Below, piece after piece: positions 8,214-16,954 of a stretch of DNA of 64,000 nt; position 1 is the stretch's first letter; each line of letters starts with the position of its first letter. Source of the stretch: Hugenholtzia roseola DSM 9546 (GTDB lineage Bacteria > Bacteroidota > Bacteroidia > Cytophagales > Bernardetiaceae); assembly GCF_000422585.1 (NCBI RefSeq), contig NZ_KE383879.1, positions 280,660-344,659 on the forward strand, read 5' to 3'. The translations under genes and the position numbers were made by a program. The notes beneath the pieces are model-generated. The model was not told the DNA's origin. It saw nothing but the letters and a program-made list of their open reading frames with translations, and did not search any database.

Positions 8214-10481
8214 CTACTTAATCTTGACGGCTAACAGTGTAATGTCGTCGCGCTGCGGTTCGTTGCCGATATGGGCTTCGAAGGCTGCTTCTATTTTTTG
8301 CTTTTGAAGCGGCAAAGGCAAAGCCCCAATTTCTTGGTAAAGCCTTTTGAGCCTATGACTGCCAAATTTGTCATCTTGCGCATTATTTTGGTCGGCAAAG
8401 CCATCACTATTGATGTAAAAAACATCATCTTTTTCTAAGATAATTTCTTCATACTCAAAAGGACGGGTTTCTTTTTTGCGCGAATAGCCACCAATACTTC
8501 TATTTGTTCCCTTAATTTCGTACAATTTCTGCTCCTGCGCCTTGAAATAACGCAATGGGCGGCGTGCGCCTGCAAAGGCGACTTTGCACTTTTCTTCGGG
8601 TAGGTATTCCAAAACACAAAGGGCGATGTCCATGCCGTCGGCATTGGCGTTGTTGTCTTGTTTTAAAGACTTGCGGATAATTTGGTGGAGAGCTTCCAAA
8701 ATTTCGGCGGGATTTTCCAATTCATTTCTATCAATAAGCGCATCTAAGGCTGCCGAACCTATCATAGACGTAAAGGCACCGGGTACGCCATGCCCTGTGC
8801 AGTCGGCTACGGCTAAATACACCTTTCCTTTCAAATCGCTAATCCAGTAAAAATCGCCCGATACGATGTCTTTGGGACGATAGAAAACGAAATATTCTTT
8901 CAAATACAATTCCATGCGCTCCTCGAAGGGCAAGATGGCGTTCTGAATGGTTCGCGCATAACGCAAGCTATCGGTAATGTGGCGATTTTTTTCCTCGATA
9001 AGGTTGTTTTGTTTTTTAACCATCTCTACGGTAGCGTTCAATTCCTCGTTGGTAGAATGTAGCTCCTCATTTAAAGCAGTTAGCTCGTCGGAACGCTCGG
9101 CAATGATAAGATGTTGCTGTTGTATGGTTTCCAGATTGGCGTTGAGTTCTTCGTTGGTAGAATTAAGCTCTTCGTTAGCCATCTTCAATTCTTCGGTAGC
9201 CTCATTTACTTTTTGCTCTAAAAGTTGGTTTTGTTCGCGAATAAGTCGCTCATTTTCCTCCTTTTTCGCTAAGGCTTCTTTCTGTGCCATTTCCTTTTGC
9301 TTTTTGTACGCATTGATTCTATCTGCCAAAGCAAAAGAAAGCAAGACCACTTCTAAGGCAGAGCCAAAGAGAGCCGCATTTTGTGTAAAAGGCGTAGTAG
9401 GCAAAACACCCATCACTTGCAACATAAAGGCAATCACGCCCACCAAAAAGGCTGTCCAAGCCAAGAGATAAAAACGTGCAATTTTAAGCCCCGTCAGATA
9501 ACAATAGGAAGCAGTAACGAGGAGAAAGACTGCCATCAGCAGCGAAAAAAGTTGCGACAGCGGTGCGCTAATGGCATACAAACCTGCCAAGTTGAGGATA
9601 GAAAGAAGCGAAAAAATGGCAATTAAGATATAAATTCCGATACTAATTTTTCTATACTTTTTATACGTTTCTAAAAATGAACGTGCAAAAAGTAAGATAA
9701 AAATGCTTGTTAGGGAAACCAAAAGCGGAATGTAGTAGTTTATTTGCGGCAAATCTGCCCAAACGAAATGATAAGCATAACCTTTAAAGTTTGCATACAG
9801 AAAGCCCAAACAAACGACATAGCCAATATAAAAAAGATAAGTTTTATCTCTTACAGAAAGAAAGATAAAAAAGTTGTAAATTGCCATTACTATCATAAAG
9901 CCTATGTAAATGCCCATTGCCGTATCTTGTTTCTGATTCGCCTCTGCCAAAGTTTGCAGGGTCTGAATTTGAATCGGCAATTCAATCGGGTACTCGCTGC
10001 GAATCCGAAGGTAGAAAGTCTGGCTTTCGCCTTGTTTTTGGAAAGGTAGCGGCAAGACAAAATTATTGAGCAAAAACAGACGTTGCGCAAAAGGCTTTTT
10101 AGCTCCCAACTCCACCTTCTGAAAACTACCATCAGGCTGGGGCGTAAAAAAATCGAGGCTATCTAAAAGGGGATTCGCAATTTCTAATATAATATCTGGT
10201 TCAATTTTTTTCTGAATGACCATCTTTACCCAAATCGTAGCCGTTGTATTTGCCAAATTGGGGACATCTTGGGCAAGAGGCACAAAGGCTGCCCCTTTCT
10301 CCTCCCTTATGGCTTCAAAGTGATATTGGTGCAGCGAATCGATAAGAAAACCCATTTGCGTACCTTTGAGCCTTATAGGTTTGTGCGAATCTACTACAAT
10401 CGTATTTTGGTCTTGCGCTTTGGTAGATTCCAACTGCCAAAATAGAAAGAGTATAACAAAAATATAGAATTTATTTTTCAT
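8214..10481 (-). CDS. 7TM-DISM sensor with SpoIIE-type PP2C phosphatase output
   Basis: 755 residues. Signal peptide (MKNKFYIFVILFLFWQLE..), an extracytoplasmic 7TM-DISM sensory domain (about 30-180), seven membrane helices (about 190-390), a long cytosolic coiled coil (about 400-510) rich in repeated LNSTNEELNAN / LHSTNEELNATVE heptads, then a SpoIIE-family Ser/Thr phosphatase domain (about 525-755) with the metal-binding motifs SGDFYWI, VAVADCTGHGVPGAFTSMIG and NSDGFADQ. It likely converts an envelope signal into dephosphorylation of an anti-sigma-antagonist-type partner; no partner gene is adjacent. The start at 10481 is 4 bp after the stop of the flavoprotein gene, so the two are co-transcribed. 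An upstream ATG at 10511 would overlap that gene. Confidence 0.9.
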   Translation of the reverse strand: MKNKFYIFVILFLFWQLESTKAQDQNTIVVDSHKPIRLKGTQMGFLIDSLHQYHFEAIREEKGAAFVPLAQDVPNLANTTATIWVKMVIQKKIEPDIILEIANPLLDSLDFFTPQPDGSFQKVELGAKKPFAQRLFLLNNFVLPLPFQKQGESQTFYLRIRSEYPIELPIQIQTLQTLAEANQKQDTAMGIYIGFMIVMAIYNFFIFLSVRDKTYLFYIGYVVCLGFLYANFKGYAYHFVWADLPQINYYIPLLVSLTSIFILLFARSFLETYKKYRKISIGIYILIAIFSLLSILNLAGLYAISAPLSQLFSLLMAVFLLVTASYCYLTGLKIARFYLLAWTAFLVGVIAFMLQVMGVLPTTPFTQNAALFGSALEVVLLSFALADRINAYKKQKEMAQKEALAKKEENERLIREQNQLLEQKVNEATEELKMANEELNSTNEELNANLETIQQQHLIIAERSDELTALNEELHSTNEELNATVEMVKKQNNLIEEKNRHITDSLRYARTIQNAILPFEERMELYLKEYFVFYRPKDIVSGDFYWISDLKGKVYLAVADCTGHGVPGAFTSMIGSAALDALIDRNELENPAEILEALHQIIRKSLKQDNNANADGMDIALCVLEYLPEEKCKVAFAGARRPLRYFKAQEQKLYEIKGTNRSIGGYSRKKETRPFEYEEIILEKDDVFYINSDGFADQNNAQDDKFGSHRLKRLYQEIGALPLPLQKQKIEAAFEAHIGNEPQRDDITLLAVKIK

Positions 10482-10485
10482 ACTT

Positions 10486-12057
10486 TTACAAAATATATCT
10501 ACCCTCTGCATACAAGCCGAAAGGGTCTAATTGATTTTTAAGGCGACGTAGAAAAAGCTGTGTATCGAGGTCGAGATGTTTGATAAGCGACATCGACTGC
10601 ACCCCTAAGCGGTAAGGGGCGTATCCCTGTGCGATTAGATTTTGCAAGATTTCGTCTTGGCAGCGTAAGGCTCGCTGGTCTGCGCCCGCTTGCAGGCGGT
10701 CATAACAAATTGCACCTGTGATGTCTATGGCTCTTTCAGCAATAAAAAAAAAGCCGATATTGATTTCCAACTGATATTTTTGGCTAATATTTTCTACCAA
10801 ATCTATACATTTGAGCAGGTCTGTTCCTTTTTGTGGAATAATGGGACAATACCATATCACACCACACTTATCCTTGTGAATGGCTTGGTACAAGTCGGCG
10901 CGTGCCTCTTGTGTTTGTTCGCGGTCGGCTTTGCGCCAATAGCACATATCAAGGGGTTTATCGGAAACAAGCCCACGAAGTACGGAATTTTCATAGAAAA
11001 AAAGAGCCGCTTGCTTTTCTGCCTCTGTCGTAGCGTTTTGCAGACTTTGGGCATCAAAAAAGCGTAGTTTTTTGGTTAGGAGAGTTAGCTTTTCGGTCAG
11101 AATTTGGCGGTCGGCTTGGGCGTGTGCCTCTGAAAGGGAATAAATGCCGCCGAAGCCTACCCACTTTGAGTCGATACCAACTTTCTGACGCAATTCCTTT
11201 CTTAGTGTTTCCGTCCATGCCTGCTCACTGGTGATTTGGGTATGAATGGCAATCAGCCTTGTGTCGCTAAAAATGCGCAAAGAAGCCTGCAAACCTTTCA
11301 AGCGCAGGTTGCGCCAAAGGTCGGTGAGTGTTGCCAAATGCAGGTCGGAATCGATTTCGAAAAGGAAAGTCTGTAAAAAATCGTTTTTCGGTTTGAGCCA
11401 AAAACTTAATTTTGTGATAATACCCAAATTTGACTGTGTAAATAAGCCATCTAAACTCGCACCTACCCCTGATTTGGCTAAGGGAGCTAATTTGCAGTCG
11501 CGCCCGTAGGCGGCAAAACCCGTCTGGATAATTTCACCCGTAGGCAAAACAACCTCGAAGCCACACACATTTTGAAACCTATCAGCATACATGCCCATGC
11601 CATGCCCTCTTTCGGCAGCGTTGCCAATGACGCTGGCTTTTCCCGTAGAGCCGATACTATCCATCATCAGGTTGCTGCCTTGTTTTTCCAAGTAGGTCGC
11701 TACTTGCTCGAAGGTAACGCCTGCTTCAAGTGTGATATAAGCCATTTCCTCGTCTAAGTGCAAAATTTTGTTCATTTTTGATAAATCTATCAAAATGCTA
11801 TCTTCGACGGGAGGCAATGCCGAACCTAAGCCAATATTTTTACCTCCACTCACCACATAAAAAGGGAGCTTGTACAGATTCAAAATTTTGAGGGCAGCGG
11901 AAAGTTGCTCGCTCGAAGTAGGGTGTAATACCGCAACTATCTGCGTCGGGTGCGGAAAAGTAGCCACATACGCCTCTTGGTGGGGTAGGATAATATTTTG
12001 GTCTAACACTGCCCGAAGCGGTTTGAGCCACTCGGTAGAAGCAAAAAAACGATTCAT
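10486..12057 (-). CDS. FAD-binding oxidoreductase, 4-cresol dehydrogenase/vanillyl-alcohol oxidase type
   Basis: 523 residues. The N-terminal PCMH-type FAD-binding domain includes PFYVVSGGKNIGLGSA and GYGRDCKLAPLAKSG-like segments (here FAAYGRDCKLAPL). The C-terminal substrate domain resembles the flavoprotein subunit of p-cresol methylhydroxylase: DMCYWRK, GVIWYCPIIPQKG and the final YRLGVQSM. These enzymes oxidise para-alkylphenols; the substrate here is unknown, and no cytochrome c subunit gene is nearby, which the cresol enzyme uses as electron acceptor. It is transcribed with the downstream SpoIIE phosphatase (4-bp gap). ATG at 12057. Confidence 0.85.
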   Translation of the reverse strand: MNRFFASTEWLKPLRAVLDQNIILPHQEAYVATFPHPTQIVAVLHPTSSEQLSAALKILNLYKLPFYVVSGGKNIGLGSALPPVEDSILIDLSKMNKILHLDEEMAYITLEAGVTFEQVATYLEKQGSNLMMDSIGSTGKASVIGNAAERGHGMGMYADRFQNVCGFEVVLPTGEIIQTGFAAYGRDCKLAPLAKSGVGASLDGLFTQSNLGIITKLSFWLKPKNDFLQTFLFEIDSDLHLATLTDLWRNLRLKGLQASLRIFSDTRLIAIHTQITSEQAWTETLRKELRQKVGIDSKWVGFGGIYSLSEAHAQADRQILTEKLTLLTKKLRFFDAQSLQNATTEAEKQAALFFYENSVLRGLVSDKPLDMCYWRKADREQTQEARADLYQAIHKDKCGVIWYCPIIPQKGTDLLKCIDLVENISQKYQLEINIGFFFIAERAIDITGAICYDRLQAGADQRALRCQDEILQNLIAQGYAPYRLGVQSMSLIKHLDLDTQLFLRRLKNQLDPFGLYAEGRYIL

Positions 12058-12171
12058 AGGCGATAAAAAATGAAATCCGAACCAAAAAACGAAAAACAGA
12101 CTGAAAATAGGCGCGTTTCTAAGGGGTATCCCTTATTTTTTCAAAACAAGCCAAAAAAAAACAGAAAAACA

Positions 12172-12211
12172 AGGCTTTTGCCAATTTTTTAGAAAAAATC
12201 GACAAAAGCCT
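12172..12211 (-). terminator. terminator after GNAT-like gene
   Basis: A 9-bp inverted repeat AGGCTTTTG (12172-12180) and CAAAAGCCT (12203-12211). On the minus strand it is followed by a T-rich tract. It separates the gene ending at 12282 from the flavoprotein gene. Confidence 0.6.
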
Positions 12212-12281
12212 CTCTTTAATCGTTCAAAAGTTATGTTTTATATCTTTTTTATGACCATTGTGCCACCTTGATAGGGGAAAA

Positions 12282-13157
12282 CTACCAAAGGCGCAGGTCA
12301 CATTCTATTGAAATGACCTCACTGCCGCGATATGTTTCGTAAAAAGTTTGGAGTGGCTGCTTGCGCAACTGATTGACCAACTCGCGTTCGGTAGCGGGCA
12401 GGGTAGGCAAATGCAGGGTATCTTCAATCTCTACCGCTGTGGAAAGGTAGCGCGTATCAGGGTAGCAAAAAGCGGCATTCGAGCCTAAATTTGGAATAGA
12501 GGTAAAGCCCAACTCTTCCGTCATGCGCTTGGTGTATTGGTTTGCCAGCGCGACAATCACCTGCACACGCACCTTGACGGAAAAGGCTATCAAAGAGCGC
12601 ATCAACAGTTTGGGCAGCCCACGCTCACTAAATTCTTTTTTCACCCAAGCACCACAGGCTTCGCCCAAAATGTGGTTGTATTTATGCACCCTTGGCACAA
12701 TGTCAGGGCTTAGTTGTTTGAGAGCCTCCTCCAAAGGAATGGGGTGCGAAGGGTCGACGACATCAAGGCGCATGCCTGCGCCCAATTCGCCCGTTTCCGC
12801 GTCTTCTATCACCAACATATAAGAAGTAGGATTTTCCCACCACTTATTTTTAATCGAACTAATGCCATTGACTCCAAACTCTTTCAATACTTCGAGCTGC
12901 GCTTGATAATATTTTTGCGCAATCTCTTGATAATCAGCCGTATGATAGACCCTTAGCCGAAGGCGTGAATGAGGCAAAGAAGCCTTAGCAGCACGCCTAT
13001 CCGATTTTGAGGCTTGCCCAAAAGAAGCCGCTAAGGGCTGACAAGCTAACTGTTTTTCAATAAACGCGCTTTGTGTAAGCTCTTTCTGCAACAAAGGAGA
13101 AGACACAGGCGAAGGGGTAGCAGTTTTATCAAGTGGCAAAGTAAGGGTTTTCATCAA
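12282..13157 (-). CDS. putative GNAT-fold acyltransferase, unknown substrate
   Basis: 291 residues. About residues 65-230 look like a GNAT or N-acyl-amino-acid-synthase-like fold: RLRLRVYHTADYQEIAQKYY, then YMLVIEDAETGELGAGMRLDVV as the beta4 region, GEACGAWVKKEFSERGLPKLLM as the acyl-CoA loop region, and ANQYTKRMTEELGFTSIPNLG at the C-terminal end of the fold. The first 60 residues are low complexity and probably unstructured. No pathway partner is adjacent. The fold assignment is inference from pattern; the substrate is unknown. ATG at 13157. Confidence 0.55.
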   Translation of the reverse strand: MMKTLTLPLDKTATPSPVSSPLLQKELTQSAFIEKQLACQPLAASFGQASKSDRRAAKASLPHSRLRLRVYHTADYQEIAQKYYQAQLEVLKEFGVNGISSIKNKWWENPTSYMLVIEDAETGELGAGMRLDVVDPSHPIPLEEALKQLSPDIVPRVHKYNHILGEACGAWVKKEFSERGLPKLLMRSLIAFSVKVRVQVIVALANQYTKRMTEELGFTSIPNLGSNAAFCYPDTRYLSTAVEIEDTLHLPTLPATERELVNQLRKQPLQTFYETYRGSEVISIECDLRLW

Positions 13158-13334
13158 TGATATTTTTGTGTAAAGAAGTCGGGGATAAACATAACGGCTG
13201 CAAAGGTAGTTTCCTTTCGTAGAATTGTCAAGTTAAATATTTGAAAATCAGCACGTTATCAAAATAAAAATCTTAGAGTGCAAAAAAGATTTCACATCAA
13301 GTTTTTTTCCCTTTCGAAAACAACACAAAAAAAT

Positions 13335-13369
13335 GTTGAATCTGGACTAAGGAATAACCCTTACTTTTG
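13335..13369 (+). promoter_or_regulatory. candidate promoter directly ahead of a hairpin
   Basis: TACTTTTG at 13362-13369 matches TAnnTTTG. GTTGAA at 13335-13340 could be the -33 element, 21 bp upstream. No plus-strand gene follows; a terminator hairpin starts 11 bp later. Confidence 0.35.
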
Positions 13370-13380
13370 TTCAACAAAAA

Positions 13381-13416
13381 ATCCGCAGGTGCAGACGACG
13401 CACTTGCGGATTTTTA
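13381..13416. terminator. strong hairpin, terminator of the M28 pseudogene unit region
   Basis: A 12-bp stem ATCCGCAGGTGC (13381-13392) with GCACTTGCGGAT (13400-13411) and a 7-nt loop, one G-T wobble, with T-run to the right and A-run to the left. It could work in both directions; on the minus strand it lies downstream of the M28 gene. Confidence 0.7.
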
Positions 13417-13446
13417 AGCGCAACCTTTGACGTGCTTCTCACATTC

Positions 13447-15060
13447 TTATTTCAAAGTAGGGCGGTTTTCACTTTGTACCAAATGCCAAGCCGTTGCGAA
13501 AATGAGCCTGCCAATGTTTTGCATCTTTCCAAAGTGGATTTTTTCTACCTCGTCGGTGGGTTGATGGTAGTCTTCGTGAGTGCCGTTGAAGTAGAAAATG
13601 ACAGGTATGTCGTGTTTGGCAAAATTGTAATGGTCGGAGCGGTAATAAAACTGGTTGGGGTCGTCTTTGTCGTTGTAGGTGTAATCGAGTTTGATTTGAG
13701 GGGCGTAGAGCTTCGCAACCTGCTCTTGTAATTGGTGCAAATCGTCGGAAAGCATATCCGAACCGATAACATAGATGTAGTCGGGATTGTCTTCATAGCG
13801 GTTGTCTATTCTGCCTACCATGTCGATGTTGAGATTCGCCACTACGTTTTTATGCTCAAAAATAGGATTATTGGAGTAGTATTCCGAACCTAACAAGCCC
13901 TTTTCTTCACCTGTAAAAAACATAAAAGCAATGCTTCGGCGGGGTGCAAAACCTGCTTTTTTCGCCTCCTGAAAAGCCTGTGCCAATTCCATGACCGTAA
14001 CCGTACCCGAACCGTCATCGTCTGCGCCATTGTTAATTTCGCCATTGATGATACCGATATGGTCGTAATGTGCCGAAATGACCAAGACCTCTTCTTTTTT
14101 GTCCGTCCCCTCGATAAAGGCGATAACATTTTCGGTTTGGATAGTTTCGGCTTTGGCGGTTTTATCTAAAAGGAAATCGGTCTGGAAACTTTTTTTCCAA
14201 ACGCCTTTTTGTGCAATCGCCGTCTTTACCTCTTGTGCCATTTTTTTATCGTTCCATTTCATCACTTTAAAAAAAGAGGACTTATTGAGATAAATTTGTG
14301 GCAAATTGTAGTCTTTCAAATTTTCTTGGTCGCCTTCTGTCTTAAAATCGTAGGAAGCGCGATTGAGATACGGCTCATACTGTTTGAGTGTGAAGCTAAA
14401 AAGTGCGTCGTTTTCATAGACTCACACGATACCTTTTGCCTTTTTTTTGAGTGCAATTTTTAGTTTTTCTTCATTTTTAGACCAAATTGAAGGCTTATTC
14501 GTACCCGAAATAAGATAAGTCTGGTCATTCGTTTTAGGCTCACCCATCAAAATCATCAAGATTTTGCCCTCTGCCTGCACTTGCGCGTAATCGTTGTATT
14601 TTTCATCTTCGATGCCATATCCGACAAAAAGCAACTCCTGATTTTGGGTAGTCATCTGTTCCCAATTTCCGACAAAGAAGTAGTCTTTTTTATTTTGCAG
14701 CGTTTTCTTATTGATTTTGAGCGTGTTTTGGGGCAGTTTGTTTTTTTTGTCCAATTCAAAAGGTTGGACATAACCTGCTAAGGGCGAACCTATGTTTTCG
14801 TTCTGAAAAAACGTGCGCAGGTATTCTGCCGCCATTTTTTGCCCCTTCGTACCCGTTTCGCGCCCTTCGTAGGCATCAGAAGCCAAGATAGAGAGGTGCT
14901 TTTTCAAATCCGCTTCGGTAATGGTTTGCGAAAAGCGCACCGCCGCACTATCGAGAGCAATCTGCTGGCTCGATTTCGTTTGCGCTGCAAGTTGCCAAAC
15001 CAATAGCCCTTGTAGCAGCCAGAAGGTGCAAGAAGAAAAGAGAAGTAGTTTTTTTTGCAT
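13447..15060 (-). pseudogene. M28 family zinc aminopeptidase interrupted by one in-frame TGA
   Basis: A single reading frame runs from ATG 15060 to 13447, broken only by TGA at 14424-14422, after ..KKKAKGIV and before VYENDALFSFTLKQYEPYL. Removing that stop gives 536 sense codons with no frameshift. The N-terminal part has a signal peptide (MQKKLLLFSSCTFWLLQG..) and the PA-like region. The C-terminal part has all M28 zinc-site motifs: SAHYDHIG, NGADDDGSGTVTVMELA, FFTGEEKGLLGSEYY, NIDMVGRID and the final SDHYNFAKHDIPVIFY..H. The catalytic half could only be made by readthrough or internal initiation. A recent nonsense mutation, a sequencing error (TGG or CGA to TGA) or recoding are all possible. 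Confidence 0.85.
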
Positions 15061-15147
15061 TTTGTAGAAAATAATTGAAATAGTAAAGGGAAGTAGAAAA
15101 CGCCCAATGAGTAGCAAAAATACAACACTCCTTACATTTGCAATGGC

Positions 15148-15459
15148 TTACATTTTGACCTTAAAGAAATCGTTGAACAATTCCTGTGCCTGATTCCAAT
15201 TTTTGCGGTTGATGCAATAGCTTATCGTAGGCGGGTTGATAGCGCCTTGTATCAATCCCGCCTCTTTCAAGATTTTGAGGTGCTGCGAAACGGTAGAATT
15301 TGCCAAAGGCAACTCCTTCGAAATATCGCCTGCAAAACAAGCGCACTGTTTTTCCAAAAAGCGCAGAATATAGACCCTTATGGGGTGTGCTATCGCTTTG
15401 GCATAAAGCGCGATTTTTTCATCAGTTTCAGTATAAGGCTTTTTTTCAACTATATCCAT
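15148..15459 (-). CDS. arsR: ArsR/SmtB family metalloregulator of arsenic operon 1
   Basis: 103 residues with a winged-helix domain: AHPIRVYILRFLEKQ, then the recognition helix region LANSTVSQHLKILKEAGLIQG and the wing NPPTISYCINRKNW. Cys residues in KQCACFAGD sit at the usual alpha3 As(III)-binding position, although the classical ELCVCDL motif is altered. It overlaps the 3' end of the arsG-like gene by 10 bp, so the regulator is encoded last in its operon. It probably represses the operon until arsenite or an aryl arsenical binds (inference from family and context). Confidence 0.9.
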   Translation of the reverse strand: MDIVEKKPYTETDEKIALYAKAIAHPIRVYILRFLEKQCACFAGDISKELPLANSTVSQHLKILKEAGLIQGAINPPTISYCINRKNWNQAQELFNDFFKVKM

Positions 15460-16157
15460 TCTAAAAAAATTAAAGTGTAATAGACTCCTGTTAAGATAAA
15501 AACAGCACCCGCCACTTGGCGCAAAACTCTTTCCGTTTGTTGTATAAGGTTAAATATTTTGCTTACTTTTCCCATTGCAAACGCCATCAAGTAAGTAAAA
15601 AGCAAGACTGGCAAGCCCGTTCCCACCGCAAAAACAAAAGGCAGATACAAACCCTTTACGCTCGAAACCGTCAGGGGTAGCAACATGCCAAAATATAAAG
15701 CCCCACTATACGGACAAAAAGCTAAGGCAAACAATGCTCCCAACATAAACGCACCCCAAAAACCTTTGTTTTGGAATTTTTCGGAAAGGCGATGAGTCAA
15801 GTCTATTTTTCCTAAAAAATTGAGTTTTATCACATCCAACATCACAAGTCCTATCAAAATCAGCAGGGGAGCTAAGTATTTTTCACCATTGCCCTGAAAA
15901 AATTTAGCGACCTGAAATTTACTTGCTCCCAAGAAGATAACCGCTCCTATTAGCGTATAACTAAAAGCACGCCCCAGTGTATAAAAAATACCGCTCCACA
16001 AAACGGCTTTTTTATCCTGAAAGCTACGTGTAATAAAAGCGGTGGCGGTAATATTAGTAGCCAAAGGACAGGGCGAAACCGCTGTTAGCAAGCCCAAGAC
16101 GAAAGCTACAATCAGCGGCAGTTCGCTGGATTGCACTATTTCAGTTAGAAAATCCAT
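15450..16157 (-). CDS. arsG: ArsG-like efflux permease (DsbD/CcdA-fold membrane protein)
   Basis: 235 residues with about six or seven hydrophobic helices in the CcdA/DsbD membrane fold: GLLTAVSPCPLATNITATAFI in the first helix and LFALAFCPYSGALYFGMLLPL in a later one, each with the Pro-Cys or Cys-Pro that marks this fold. In this context (next to an ArsF-like thioredoxin-fold protein and arsR) it fits the ArsG family described as aromatic aminoarsenical exporters in the arsEFG system. The assignment rests on sequence pattern and neighbours; a general sulfite or cytochrome-biogenesis role is the alternative. It overlaps arsR by 10 bp. Confidence 0.7.
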   Translation of the reverse strand: MDFLTEIVQSSELPLIVAFVLGLLTAVSPCPLATNITATAFITRSFQDKKAVLWSGIFYTLGRAFSYTLIGAVIFLGASKFQVAKFFQGNGEKYLAPLLILIGLVMLDVIKLNFLGKIDLTHRLSEKFQNKGFWGAFMLGALFALAFCPYSGALYFGMLLPLTVSSVKGLYLPFVFAVGTGLPVLLFTYLMAFAMGKVSKIFNLIQQTERVLRQVAGAVFILTGVYYTLIFLEWI

Positions 16158-16198
16158 TTTGTTAAGTTTAATTTTTATATTAAATTTTGAATTTAATT

Positions 16199-16249
16199 CC
16201 TTGTGAGGTTGTAAAATACGCCACCATATCTTACAGACTCCTCACAAGG
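16199..16249. repeat. intergenic inverted repeat between arsF-like and arsG-like genes
   Basis: Perfect 10-bp arms CCTTGTGAGG (16199-16208) and CCTCACAAGG (16240-16249), separated by 31 nt. No T-run follows, so it is more likely an mRNA processing/stability structure than a terminator. Confidence 0.55.
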
Positions 16250-16269
16250 GCTACCAAATCGTTTGAAAA

Positions 16270-16671
16270 TTAGCGCAAAGCTCTTCGAATTTCTTTGACC
16301 AAATGCGTCTCAAATTTCTCGAAATTGCTAATATTCATAAAAGCAAAATCGGTCAAATCAATTTTTAAGTTTGTATCGGCACGATAAATCCAAAGGGCAG
16401 TTCCTGTGGCTTCGAATTTTTCTGCGATTTTTTCATTGGCTTTTTCATCTACATTGAGCGTCTTGAAAACAATTTTACCCGCTTTTAGCTCGGTAGCGAA
16501 ATGTTTATTCAATACCGCCTGCGTCGTACTCTCAATATTGAGACAAGTTTTGCAACGGTGAGTAGAGTGAAAATCTATCACCTCAATCCGTTGAGACTGT
16601 GCCTGCGCAGAAGGCAGGCAAAACGCCAAAGATGCAAATATAACAAACAATACAAAGATTAGATTTTTCAT
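16270..16671 (-). CDS. arsF: ArsF-like exported thioredoxin-fold protein
   Basis: 133 residues with a clear signal peptide (MKNLIFVLFVIFASLAFCL..) and cleavage probably after SAQAQ. The mature part has a thioredoxin-like fold with HRCKTCLNIE (CxxC) near its start and an ALWIY region where thioredoxins have the cis-Pro loop. It matches proteins annotated as the ArsF subunit in nitrophenyl-arsenical (roxarsone) resistance; arsEFG was described in Shewanella. Reductase activity is not shown by the sequence. The start at 16671 is preferred over an upstream in-frame ATG (16713) because it sits directly before the signal peptide. Confidence 0.65.
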   Translation of the reverse strand: MKNLIFVLFVIFASLAFCLPSAQAQSQRIEVIDFHSTHRCKTCLNIESTTQAVLNKHFATELKAGKIVFKTLNVDEKANEKIAEKFEATGTALWIYRADTNLKIDLTDFAFMNISNFEKFETHLVKEIRRALR

Positions 16672-16816
16672 TTTGAAAAATAATTTAAAATATGAAATAA
16701 ATAAGAAAAACAACAGACAAACTTCGTATTTCGCAAAAACACGAAATTTGAGAAAACAAATCTCGGCACTCGATCCTTTTCACAAGGCAGTGCCTCTTTA
16801 TTGAGAATATCGGTTT

Positions 16817-16954
16817 TTAGGAATTGGTTTGGATATTGCTGAGTCGCCCTTTTGAAAAATCCGTATCATTGACTTTTACCGTTTGAGCGGCGGCACCATT
16901 GAGCGCAAATAGCCAATTAACCAGCAAAGATAATATGAGTGCTAACTTTTTGAT
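16817..16954 (-). pseudogene. possible remnant of a small exported protein without a start codon
   Basis: The frame from 16954 to the TAA at 16817-16819 reads IKKLALILSLLVNWLFAL, then NGAAAQTVKVNDTDF and a short tail: a good signal peptide plus about 20 mature residues. There is no ATG, GTG or TTG at the expected place; the codon before KKLAL is ATC and the frame runs back into the DinB gene without a start. It may be a decayed or truncated gene of the arsenic operon, or translated from a rare start. Confidence 0.4.

Noticed and set aside
12282-13157. specific enzyme name for the GNAT-like gene
   Set aside because: Only the fold is suggested by pattern; no substrate-specific residues could be identified.
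14422-14424. selenocysteine insertion at the M28 TGA
   Set aside because: No convincing SECIS-like hairpin was seen directly downstream and M28 peptidases are not known selenoproteins; a nonsense change is simpler.
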